Below, piece after piece: positions 1-7,735 of a stretch of 14,817 nt of DNA. Numbering within the stretch: position 1 is the first letter of the stretch; each line of letters starts with the position of its first letter. The position numbers were made by a program, and so were the translations under genes. Below the pieces are notes generated by a model. The model was not told where the DNA came from. It ran no database searches and saw only the letters and a list, made by a program, of their open reading frames with translations. The DNA is taken from NCBI GenBank assembly GCA_027484495.1, contig JAIXSW010000141.1, positions 1 through 14,817 of the forward strand. Reading direction: 5' to 3'. The DNA is from Gammaproteobacteria bacterium. GTDB lineage: Bacteria > Pseudomonadota > Gammaproteobacteria > Enterobacterales > Alteromonadaceae.

Positions 1-1
1 C

Positions 2-2173
2 GAGCGGGTTCTGCTTTGCTTTAATCAACAGCAATACAGCCACAAACAGTTATTACTGGTTGTGACTGAGCAAGTTCAATTGGCGGACCTGCCAGACAAT
101 GTGCGGCTACTCACGGTCGATGCAATTAAAAATGCGCAATTCAGCCAGCTGCTGCCAGCAGGCAGTTGGTTTGGCTTTATGGTGGCAGATGATTATTACG
201 GACCGAATTATCTGACAGACCTGGCACTGGCGACGCGTTATAGCCCGGCACCTGCCATTGGCAAAGTTGCGCATTATCGCTATGTCAGTTCTGACGAGAT
301 CAGATTAAACCATGAAAACAAAGCCTACCGTTTCCAGAAAAAACTGGAAGCGCGCAGCGCAATATTCCGCACAGAATTGTTCCCGTCTCAGAACATGTAT
401 CAATGGTTACGCAAAGCCTATCAGCTGGAGATTGAACAGCCACAGGTCCTGGCGATTGATCCATTCAACTATTGCAAAGCGGTACCGTTGGAAATTGACC
501 TGGCAACGATCCGGCCTGTCACTGACGATGCCGCGGATATTGCATCAGGTATGGCTTATGCTGAGCTGGAGCAAATAGCGGAGCAGTTGCCTGCGCAAAA
601 AGCCGGCCAGTTGGAAGTGCCTGCTTATAGCGCGCAAGACTTGCAGCGGTTGTTTAATGCCAATGCAGCGAAAGGCAAAGTTCAGCTTGATTTCCAGCCG
701 AATTTTATCGATGTGATGTCAGAGCTGCCGGATGGCAAACATGAATATCTGTACGCAGATACCCTGGTGCCACTGCAGGAATTGCCAGGAACCAGTGACG
801 GACAATTCGATTTTTTCCTGGAAGCCAGCACCGGAATGAATCTGCAACTGCTGGTGGTTTTTTTGGATGCTGACAAAACGAAACTCAGCCATGAAATCCG
901 CTATGCCAATAAAAACCACAGTATTGCGATACCTGCTGCCTGTGTCTTTATCCAGTTTGCTTTACGGTTCTATGCATCCGGCGCCTGTAGTATCAAACGC
1001 CTGGTGTTTGGTCAGCTGGAACAGGAACCGCAGCAATTGCTGCCGCAAACCGACGTGTTATTACTGACCAATCATTATCCGAGTTATCAGGACTTATACC
1101 GTAACGGCTTTGTCCATACCCGGGTCAAAGCCTACCGCGAACAAGGTGTGGCAGTGGATGTGTTCCGGCTGCGCAAAGATGAACCGATCACCTGGCATGA
1201 ATATCAGGCTGTTCAAGTCTGCACCGGTTCGCAGAATGCCCTGCGCAAAGCGTTGGAAACAGGCCGGTATAAACATGTGCTGGTGCATTTCCTGGAACCG
1301 GATATGTGGGATGTCTTAAAGGATTTTATCGACGAAATCAGGGTGACGGTTTGGGTGCATGGGGCTGAGATTCATCCCTGGTATCGCCGCAAATACAATA
1401 TAAATAATCAGCAACAAGAAGATATCGCTAAAGCTGCTAGTGAAATCAGAATGCAGTTTTGGACGAGTGTCCTAAAGCCAATACCCGGCAATCTGAAGTT
1501 GATTTTTGTCAGCAATTATTTTGCAAATGAAGTGATGGAAGATCTGGGTTTCGAAATACCAAAAGACCATTACCAGGTCATCCCGAATCCAATTGATACT
1601 AAATTATTTAATTATGTGAAAAAGAAATCGGACGTTCGGAAGAAAATACTTTCTATAAGGCCATTTGCCTCAAGGCAATATGCAAATGATCTAACTGTGG
1701 CAGCAATACTGGAGTTGGCTAAAGATGAATTTTTTAACGAACTTGAATTCAGAATAATCGGTGATGGACCACTTTTCAACGAGGTTATAGAACCAATTAT
1801 TCATCTGGAAAATGTGTCTATTGAGCGCAGATTTGTCAGTCAACCAGAGATATCTCAGCTACACAAAGAATACGGAATTTTCCTTTGCCCAACGAGATGG
1901 GATAGCCAAGCTGTTTCAAGCGATGAAGCAATGGCCTCAGGTTTAGTTGCTGTAACAACAAATGTTGCAGCTATTCCAGAATATACAGATGAAAGCACAG
2001 CTATGGTAGCTGAGGCTGAAAATGCCAAATCGCTTGCAGAGAAAATTAGAAAACTAATCTTATCAGAACAGTTATTTATAAAGATGTCAGAAGCTGCAGC
2101 AGAAAGAATAAAAATGACAATTTCAAAATCTATAATAATCCCGAAAGAATTGGATGTAATAAATGAAAGATAA
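2..2173 (+). CDS. Two-domain glycosyltransferase (GT2-like N-terminus, GT4-like C-terminus), 5' partial
   Basis: The reading frame is open from the first complete codon at position 2, so the gene starts outside the window; the in-frame GTG at 62 is internal, not the true start. The first residues (CFNQQ followed by a hydrophobic strand ending LLLVV) and the later ADDYYGPNYL segment (about 186-216) resemble the nucleotide-sugar-binding and DxD-like regions of GT-A (GT2) enzymes. The C-terminal half is GT-B. It has the PNPID segment (about 1585-1600), the IIGDGP strand-turn (about 1755-1775) and the DSQAVSSDEAMASG segment (about 1900-1940), which matches the GT4 nucleotide-sugar binding loop with its conserved acidic residue. 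The protein probably transfers sugars to a surface glycan in the cytoplasm, with possibly two linkages made by one polypeptide; donor and acceptor cannot be read from sequence. GC content falls abruptly near 1390, between the two domains. The stop overlaps the next gene by 11 nt. Glycosyltransferase assignment is confident for the C-terminus and moderate for the N-terminus. Confidence 0.88.
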   Translation, partial: ERVLLCFNQQQYSHKQLLLVVTEQVQLADLPDNVRLLTVDAIKNAQFSQLLPAGSWFGFMVADDYYGPNYLTDLALATRYSPAPAIGKVAHYRYVSSDEIRLNHENKAYRFQKKLEARSAIFRTELFPSQNMYQWLRKAYQLEIEQPQVLAIDPFNYCKAVPLEIDLATIRPVTDDAADIASGMAYAELEQIAEQLPAQKAGQLEVPAYSAQDLQRLFNANAAKGKVQLDFQPNFIDVMSELPDGKHEYLYADTLVPLQELPGTSDGQFDFFLEASTGMNLQLLVVFLDADKTKLSHEIRYANKNHSIAIPAACVFIQFALRFYASGACSIKRLVFGQLEQEPQQLLPQTDVLLLTNHYPSYQDLYRNGFVHTRVKAYREQGVAVDVFRLRKDEPITWHEYQAVQVCTGSQNALRKALETGRYKHVLVHFLEPDMWDVLKDFIDEIRVTVWVHGAEIHPWYRRKYNINNQQQEDIAKAASEIRMQFWTSVLKPIPGNLKLIFVSNYFANEVMEDLGFEIPKDHYQVIPNPIDTKLFNYVKKKSDVRKKILSIRPFASRQYANDLTVAAILELAKDEFFNELEFRIIGDGPLFNEVIEPIIHLENVSIERRFVSQPEISQLHKEYGIFLCPTRWDSQAVSSDEAMASGLVAVTTNVAAIPEYTDESTAMVAEAENAKSLAEKIRKLILSEQLFIKMSEAAAERIKMTISKSIIIPKELDVINER

Positions 2174-4340
2174 CGCTGATACATTAAAACTCAATCAACA
2201 ATGTATTGAAGCTGAACTTTCGGTCTCAGAGAGAGAACTAATCAGTCAAGAGATATTCTGGATTTCTAACGGAGTACTCTCAAATAATAGTTCTGAGTTT
2301 CCTGCAAAAAATTTATTTGAGGGAAATGGTAGGTTTGAAAAAAAAGAGAATTCTATCTTTGCAAATTTCAACGGGAAGCAGGGATCTTATCAAATTAAGG
2401 TTAATCTTCCTGTCGATAAATTACTCAGCAACGGCTTAAGCGTTTCATTCAAAGTGTCTGGTTGGGATAACGTTCGATACATAGCAATAGGCCATACATC
2501 TGGTGGGGTTTTCAGGCATACAAAAATATTCAATATAAAGCAGGATGCTATAGTAAATGTGAATTTGGGTTATTCCGATATAGCCTTTGGACTTCAAAAT
2601 CACTGGGCTAAATTTGAAGCCGAGCAAATAAATGATATTCGCGTTTACGTATCAGGCGAGTCTCTGGCTGCAGAAGCTACTATTGAAATTTACTGGGCTA
2701 GTCGCTGGAATGAAAATGGTGGTCTGATATCCCACAAGCTAGAAAAATATCCTATCCAAAGAAATGAAGAACTATTTTCCTCGTTAAAAAAGTATTTCAG
2801 AAAGTGTAACCCTTATCTAGATTTGCACGCTGAAACATTTCTTCTTTCAGGAACAGTGCCAGTTGCAGGTGAAGTATATCTTGACTGGCCACATTATTTA
2901 AAAAAACCTGAAACTTTAAAGGAATCTGGCAGTTATGCTTACACATGGCATGCAATGCACTTTGCTATTTCTTTAATGGTTTATGGTGTAGATCATAATC
3001 GGATAGAATCGATAGTAGCCGCCAGAGATTTTATAAATGAATGGTTAAGTAACAGTTTTTATGAAGCAGATAACGATAAAAAATACACTTGGTATGATCA
3101 CGGAACTGCGGAGCGATTGATATCGTTCATATTCATGCATCATCTTGGCATGTTGAATAACTTTGACATAAGATTCATGAGTAAACTTAGATATGCAATT
3201 GTAAAGCACACTCAGTTGTTGGAGTCGGAGTTCTTTTATTCCTACCACCAGAACACCAGATATCATAATCATGCTTGGTTTCAAGATATGTCGCTGATAG
3301 CTGCTTCAATTGCTCTGGCAAGCTGGCCGGCTTCAGAACGCTGGTTGCAAACTGGAAAAACAAGATTGGAAGACCAACTGAATAATTTGATTACTCGAGA
3401 TGCAGGATTTGCTGTGTTTGTGGAAAATTCTATTGGCTATCATCTTGGCGTCCAACGTCTGACTGAATTTGCGGGAGAGTTGATATCACTAACAAACACC
3501 CAGTCAGTGATTCCTGATGTTTCAATTGAGCTCAATGCTTGGTCAGAATTTTTTAAGTATCCTACTTCTTTCTATCCTGCCACTGGTGATTCATTCAAAA
3601 AATCATGTGGAAATAGAAAAAGTTCTGGCAAATTATATAAAAACACGGGGCTCTATACTCTAAGAAAGGCTGGGTATGTAGTTCTGAAAAACAACTATTT
3701 AAGCAAGCCAGCAATGTTGACCATGCTAGGGACATCGCTTTGTAAAACGCATAAACATGAAGACAATTTAGCGGTTACTTTTTTTTATGACGGCGTTGAA
3801 TGGTTAACTGATCCTAGTTTTTACTCACATAAATATGATTCACCCATACCAGCATATTTACGAAGCGCCGAGGCACATAGCTGTGTATTTATACCAGGTA
3901 TGGAATATAGCTTAGAACCTAATCTGTGCAAATTAGATAGCAGTGAACAAGATGACAGCTGGATTATATCCGGCGAGCATATATGCTATGACGGTATTAA
4001 AATCATCAGGACGATAACTGTTCCTAAAGACAGATTAGAGATACAAGGTACTGATGAAATCCAATCAGCAAAATCTTATGACACGGCATATTTGGTCTTC
4101 CATTTTGGGGAAGGGGTCGTCGTGAGTGAAATTGATGACGGATACATGCTAAGTCACAATCGTGCTGATACAAAGGCTGTTCTTAAAGTTTCGAAAGAAA
4201 ACTGCGAAGTCGTAACAGGTATGAATTTCCCGGAACGTAGCAGTATTATTGGCATCGGATTTGAAGAACTCGTGGAGTCTACTTCGATATGTATTCGATT
4301 GAAATCATTTAGAATTGAATGGAATATAACTTTCATTTAA
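2163..4340 (+). CDS. Heparinase II/III-family polysaccharide lyase-like protein
   Basis: The product has 725 residues. Residues about 35-185 form a beta-rich, lectin-like module (FSVSFKVSGWDNV-type strands, ending IEIYWASRW). Residues about 200-480 look like the all-alpha toroid of the heparinase II/III superfamily, including the N369-H370 pair in YHNHAWFQD. Residues about 500-720 are the beta-sandwich. There the hallmark H530-K-H532-E-D534 segment, D550 in WLTDPSFYSH and the RSAEAHS motif (H572) match the conserved catalytic and metal-site region (PF07940-like). Family members cleave uronic-acid-containing polysaccharides by beta-elimination. The N-terminus is hydrophilic with no signal peptide or membrane segment, so a cytoplasmic location is predicted, which is unusual for a lyase. 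The ATG lies inside the end of the preceding gene (ATGAAAGATAA), suggesting translational coupling. Its place among glycosyltransferases suggests a role in making or trimming a glycan rather than feeding. The family call is firm; substrate and activity are unknown. Confidence 0.88.
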   Translation: MKDNADTLKLNQQCIEAELSVSERELISQEIFWISNGVLSNNSSEFPAKNLFEGNGRFEKKENSIFANFNGKQGSYQIKVNLPVDKLLSNGLSVSFKVSGWDNVRYIAIGHTSGGVFRHTKIFNIKQDAIVNVNLGYSDIAFGLQNHWAKFEAEQINDIRVYVSGESLAAEATIEIYWASRWNENGGLISHKLEKYPIQRNEELFSSLKKYFRKCNPYLDLHAETFLLSGTVPVAGEVYLDWPHYLKKPETLKESGSYAYTWHAMHFAISLMVYGVDHNRIESIVAARDFINEWLSNSFYEADNDKKYTWYDHGTAERLISFIFMHHLGMLNNFDIRFMSKLRYAIVKHTQLLESEFFYSYHQNTRYHNHAWFQDMSLIAASIALASWPASERWLQTGKTRLEDQLNNLITRDAGFAVFVENSIGYHLGVQRLTEFAGELISLTNTQSVIPDVSIELNAWSEFFKYPTSFYPATGDSFKKSCGNRKSSGKLYKNTGLYTLRKAGYVVLKNNYLSKPAMLTMLGTSLCKTHKHEDNLAVTFFYDGVEWLTDPSFYSHKYDSPIPAYLRSAEAHSCVFIPGMEYSLEPNLCKLDSSEQDDSWIISGEHICYDGIKIIRTITVPKDRLEIQGTDEIQSAKSYDTAYLVFHFGEGVVVSEIDDGYMLSHNRADTKAVLKVSKENCEVVTGMNFPERSSIIGIGFEELVESTSICIRLKSFRIEWNITFI

Positions 4341-4372
4341 TTTTAACTTGGTATTTTCGCTGCGAATAACAT

Positions 4373-4377
4373 GAGGA
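4373..4377 (+). promoter_or_regulatory. Ribosome binding site fixing a TTG start
   Basis: GAGGA lies 7 nt upstream of the TTG at 4385. No ATG or GTG in that frame is better placed, so this site supports TTG as the initiation codon of the 803-residue protein. Confidence 0.6.
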
Positions 4378-4384
4378 TTACGTA

Positions 4385-6796
4385 TTGAACCAACTGGACA
4401 GAACTTGGAAAGAATTTTTAGACTTCAAGAATTCTGATATCCTTGTCAATATTTGTAACTATGATGATAGGTCTTTACTTATCGCTGATTGTTATAATTC
4501 TAAATATTTTTCAGAAGCATTGAGTAATATAATAAGGCTGTATTCTGTTGTAGGTAGCGGTGACGGTGGTTTTGATTCCGCAAAGAGTTTTAGTAGCAGC
4601 TTCTGTTCTGTCCTGACTAAATTATTTCTTGCTATAAATCCATTAAAAGAAGTAAAGCATACAGCTGTTGATATGTATTACATTCACGAGATCTATTGCC
4701 GTAGTGGAATGCCACGCGATGTGTTATGTTTTTTTTTGGAAATCATAGATTGTGAAATCGGTAAAAAGATAGAATTTATCGAGACCATATCGTTGGAACG
4801 TAGACTGTTAAATTGCGATATAGAATTCTATGGGACATTTTTGTTTGATGGGAATTTTATAGCAACAAGAGTGAACGGTTTGCTAGTATTTTTTATAAGC
4901 GTACAGTCTCCAGTTGATGGATTTTATATTCCTGCTTTAAATGCACTAATTGTAGGTGATGGTTGTAAATTTGAAATTGCAAGTAGGCTGGAAAAGTTTA
5001 TCAGGTGGTCTGTTCTGAATTCACAGTGCTTTTTGCAAAGTTGCAAAACGCCGGGAACAACTGAAATCTATCAGATCATAAGAGATAAAAGACCATATCA
5101 CGTTGTTGCAGATGAAGAAATGGGTAATTTTTTCCTCAAGACAAATGGGAAATTTTTCAAAAAGTGCTATTTGAAACGTTCAACATTCATAGAGCAGACA
5201 GAGAGTAAAGTTATAGATGAAATAGAACATGGAATTGCTCATTCAAAAGATTTAATATTTTCATTTCACTATAGATTATCAGAGAATAATATTTCGGAAG
5301 AGTTTGTTCTACATTTGAAAAATTCTGCATGCACTATGTATAGCGATGTTCGTAAAATACAGAGTTCACGTCGCCATTTTTGGATTGGAATTTCAGGTGG
5401 TGAAAAAAGACGATGGTTGGAAGAAGAAGATTCTCTTGTAAGGACTATCTTGCTCATTAAGAGTCAGGTTAATAATCCGGTATTTGTATTTGAAGGATGG
5501 ACTCTTACTAATCACCCGACAGATTCTGATAGAGTTCAAATTGCAAAATTTGAAGAAATGCTAAAGTCGATTTCATTCAGAGCTTCCTTGGATAGCTCCG
5601 ATATGGTCAATCTTATTGGTAGTCAGATTTTGTTAAAAATTTACTATTCTATGCAGTGTGATTTCTTTATTTCATGCGCCGGTACTCCAGCAATGTGGCC
5701 ATCGAGAATTTGTAAATTGCCTGGAGTTGTGCATAACTCGACGAGTATGATTAATCGAGTGGACAATACGTTACATCGAGACGGAGTAGTTAAGATCCCT
5801 AATTCATATATCACCGATATTAATGAACAAGGGGACAATATTCGTTGGGATCGATATTCTTACTCGATATCATCTGAAAACTTTATCAGTGTTTCATTCC
5901 CGCTTTTCAAACGCGAAGATTTCAATATTGCAGGTTTTAGAGACGCCTACCCTAAGCTCATTGATTTTGGGAAAATTGGCGGAAGATCTTTGTATGAATC
6001 AGCTGCAGCATATGTGTCTGAGAAGTTAAGTAATTACAGGAATATCCAGCACTTGCTAAGGTCGACAAGTTTTTTTTCAAATAGTAATGTACATATTCTG
6101 GCCGATATTAGTAATTGCTTTAGAGTTATAGACTGCAACGCCAACATAGACAGTAAAATTATTTTTGTAACATTTGGCACAGTATCTAGTAATATTGATC
6201 ATATTCCATTTGGTTACCCATTTTTAAATAATTCTGGATTTAAACACATTCATGTTGCCCAATATAAAGGTACTTCCTACCAGAATTTAACATTAGAATT
6301 GTTTTTTGAACACTTCAAAAGTTTGTTAGATTCAGAAACAGTTATATTTACCTACGGTACTTCATTAGGCGGGTATGCAGCTCTTTATTTTTCTTCTGTT
6401 ATAAAAGCATTTCCGATCGCAGGGTCTCCAAGGCTTCCATTACATCCAATAAATAAAAAATATGAAGGTAGACTTTTCAATGCTGATAATCATTGGAATG
6501 AGATTGATTATAAGCACAGTAATTTAAGTGATGTTTCTGAAAGAAAAATAGCACCATTAATTTTGGTTGATCGACAAGATGAATTAGATTCGAACTTCTT
6601 GGATTCTTTCATAATCCCTGCATACGACAAGATTTATGAATTTGACATTCCTGGGAGCAAGCATGGCTCGATATATGCGTTGTCTAAGAAAGGCATCTTG
6701 AAAAAAATGATTCTAGAGTATGTTGATTTTGTATGTGGAAACTCTAGTTTTGACAAAGTTGAATCAGTGATTTCTGAGGGTTTTTATGTTAAATAA
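4385..6796 (+). CDS. Glycosyltransferase-like protein fused to an alpha/beta-hydrolase-like domain
   Basis: The product has 803 residues and starts at TTG, supported by GAGGA 7 nt upstream. Residues 1-280 are of no recognised family. Residues about 290-520 contain HFWIGISGGEKRRW, then the FVFEGWT strand, then FISCAGTPAMWPSRICKLPGVV (residues 428-449, counted as two adjoining pieces). The order is like the C-terminal half of GT-B or GT61-like transferases, where a G-T/S-P loop binds the sugar donor; this is a weak resemblance. Residues about 590-785 look like an alpha/beta hydrolase: the nucleophile elbow Y-G-T-S660-L-G-G, a possible acid at D729 or D732 (LVDRQDELD), and H760 in GSKHGS. One reading is a protein that adds a sugar and also adds or removes an ester (acetyl) group on the same glycan. 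No signal peptide or clear membrane segment is seen. It lies 44 nt after the lyase gene and overlaps the next gene by 11 nt. The hydrolase-like end is moderately sure; the rest is tentative. Confidence 0.7.
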   Translation: MNQLDRTWKEFLDFKNSDILVNICNYDDRSLLIADCYNSKYFSEALSNIIRLYSVVGSGDGGFDSAKSFSSSFCSVLTKLFLAINPLKEVKHTAVDMYYIHEIYCRSGMPRDVLCFFLEIIDCEIGKKIEFIETISLERRLLNCDIEFYGTFLFDGNFIATRVNGLLVFFISVQSPVDGFYIPALNALIVGDGCKFEIASRLEKFIRWSVLNSQCFLQSCKTPGTTEIYQIIRDKRPYHVVADEEMGNFFLKTNGKFFKKCYLKRSTFIEQTESKVIDEIEHGIAHSKDLIFSFHYRLSENNISEEFVLHLKNSACTMYSDVRKIQSSRRHFWIGISGGEKRRWLEEEDSLVRTILLIKSQVNNPVFVFEGWTLTNHPTDSDRVQIAKFEEMLKSISFRASLDSSDMVNLIGSQILLKIYYSMQCDFFISCAGTPAMWPSRICKLPGVVHNSTSMINRVDNTLHRDGVVKIPNSYITDINEQGDNIRWDRYSYSISSENFISVSFPLFKREDFNIAGFRDAYPKLIDFGKIGGRSLYESAAAYVSEKLSNYRNIQHLLRSTSFFSNSNVHILADISNCFRVIDCNANIDSKIIFVTFGTVSSNIDHIPFGYPFLNNSGFKHIHVAQYKGTSYQNLTLELFFEHFKSLLDSETVIFTYGTSLGGYAALYFSSVIKAFPIAGSPRLPLHPINKKYEGRLFNADNHWNEIDYKHSNLSDVSERKIAPLILVDRQDELDSNFLDSFIIPAYDKIYEFDIPGSKHGSIYALSKKGILKKMILEYVDFVCGNSSFDKVESVISEGFYVK

Positions 6797-7634
6797 CGTT
6801 GTGATTTATACTCGATTTAGTATCGTAAATAATCATATCACACGGGCTTGGAAGGGGGCTAGAATGTCTCCTGACTTGGAGAATTGGATTAATCGCATGA
6901 ATGATCCTGAAAGGCTTGCAGTTCGTGAAAGGATATTCATTGATTTTTCACTCCCTTTACTAAGTCAGGCTGTCGCAGATTACGCTGATCTAAATCTGAT
7001 TCATATTGTCCATGCGTCTTCACATCTACCTGATGAAACAAAGAAGAAATTGCTTGATGCTAGTCAAAAATATAGTTTTATGAAGTTAGCTTTTATTACT
7101 CCTGAACAGGTTTATTCCGCTGAGGACTACATTGCTCGAGAGCTTAGTAATTGTTATTTAGGAGACGGAAGCGTTGCTGCATTGATGAGATTGGATGACG
7201 ATGACCTTATTTCTCCCAGTTATTTCCCCATACTGAAAAAGTATATGAAACCAGAATTTTCAGGCATGATTTTTCACACTCCGCGTGGTTTTGAGGGGCT
7301 GTTTGTAAGAGATTCGTTTAGCGCCTTTACACCCATGGATGCCGCCAAAACCGGAATAGGTCTGGCTTATCTGGCCAGTTTTGATTCTGCAAAAAGAGTT
7401 TTAACATCAAAATACGTACTGCCACCGGGCCCTCACCTTGATTGTGATAAGTATGCTCCATTAATTTTGGATGGTTCTGAACCTGTTATATTTAGAACCA
7501 AGCATCTATTTAATGATGCAAGGGCGACGAAAGAGGGTTATTCTTTTTCGGATGAAAAGCTTCTTACAGAAAAATTTTTCCGAGAAGTTGCCTCAGCTGA
7601 TGAAGTATTTAAGTATTTTCCTACTTTAAAATGA
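6786..7634 (+). CDS. Putative rhamnosyltransferase-family glycosyltransferase
   Basis: The product has 282 residues. It matches the layout of the 'putative rhamnosyl transferase' family (PF11316-like): an N-terminal VIYTRFSI strand, the R-x-x-x-F segment with FSLPLLSQA (about 55-62), a central RLDDDDLISPSYF motif (D137-D140) that should bind the metal and nucleotide-sugar, and an aromatic C-terminus. The family is GT-A-like and is found in capsule, LPS and exopolysaccharide clusters; the actual donor sugar is not established by sequence, so 'rhamnosyl' is only the family name. The ATG sits inside the end of the upstream gene (ATGTTAAATAA), with a GAGG about 5 nt upstream of it, which points to coupled translation. 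It is the last gene of the AT-rich block and is followed by a 101-nt gap. Confidence 0.78.
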   Translation: MLNNVVIYTRFSIVNNHITRAWKGARMSPDLENWINRMNDPERLAVRERIFIDFSLPLLSQAVADYADLNLIHIVHASSHLPDETKKKLLDASQKYSFMKLAFITPEQVYSAEDYIARELSNCYLGDGSVAALMRLDDDDLISPSYFPILKKYMKPEFSGMIFHTPRGFEGLFVRDSFSAFTPMDAAKTGIGLAYLASFDSAKRVLTSKYVLPPGPHLDCDKYAPLILDGSEPVIFRTKHLFNDARATKEGYSFSDEKLLTEKFFREVASADEVFKYFPTLK

Positions 7635-7689
7635 ATTTAGCCTTTATACATAAATCACTTATCTTGAGACTCATGGTGTTGTTGAATAT

Positions 7690-7713
7690 CCGTCTAAGAA
7701 ATTTCTAAGTCGG
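7690..7713. repeat. 24-nt near-perfect palindrome upstream of the aldolase gene
   Basis: The two 12-nt arms (CCGTCTAAGAAA and TTTCTAAGTCGG) pair at 10 of 12 positions, with a perfect 10-bp core AGAAATTTCT at 7697-7706. It lies 22 nt before the ATG and just before the ribosome binding site. It could be an operator for a dimeric regulator, or a chance A/T-rich symmetry; no T-tract follows, so it is not a terminator. A poor sigma70-like pair (TTGAGA at 7664 and TATCCG at 7687) overlaps its left edge. Confidence 0.4.
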
Positions 7714-7722
7714 CTTGTCATT

Positions 7723-7728
7723 AAGGGA
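7723..7728 (+). promoter_or_regulatory. Ribosome binding site deciding the aldolase start
   Basis: AAGGGA lies 7 nt before the ATG at 7736. An upstream in-frame TTG at 7715 would have no such site and would add seven residues ahead of the strand that normally opens this family, so the ATG is preferred. Confidence 0.7.
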
Positions 7729-7735
7729 ACGTTTA

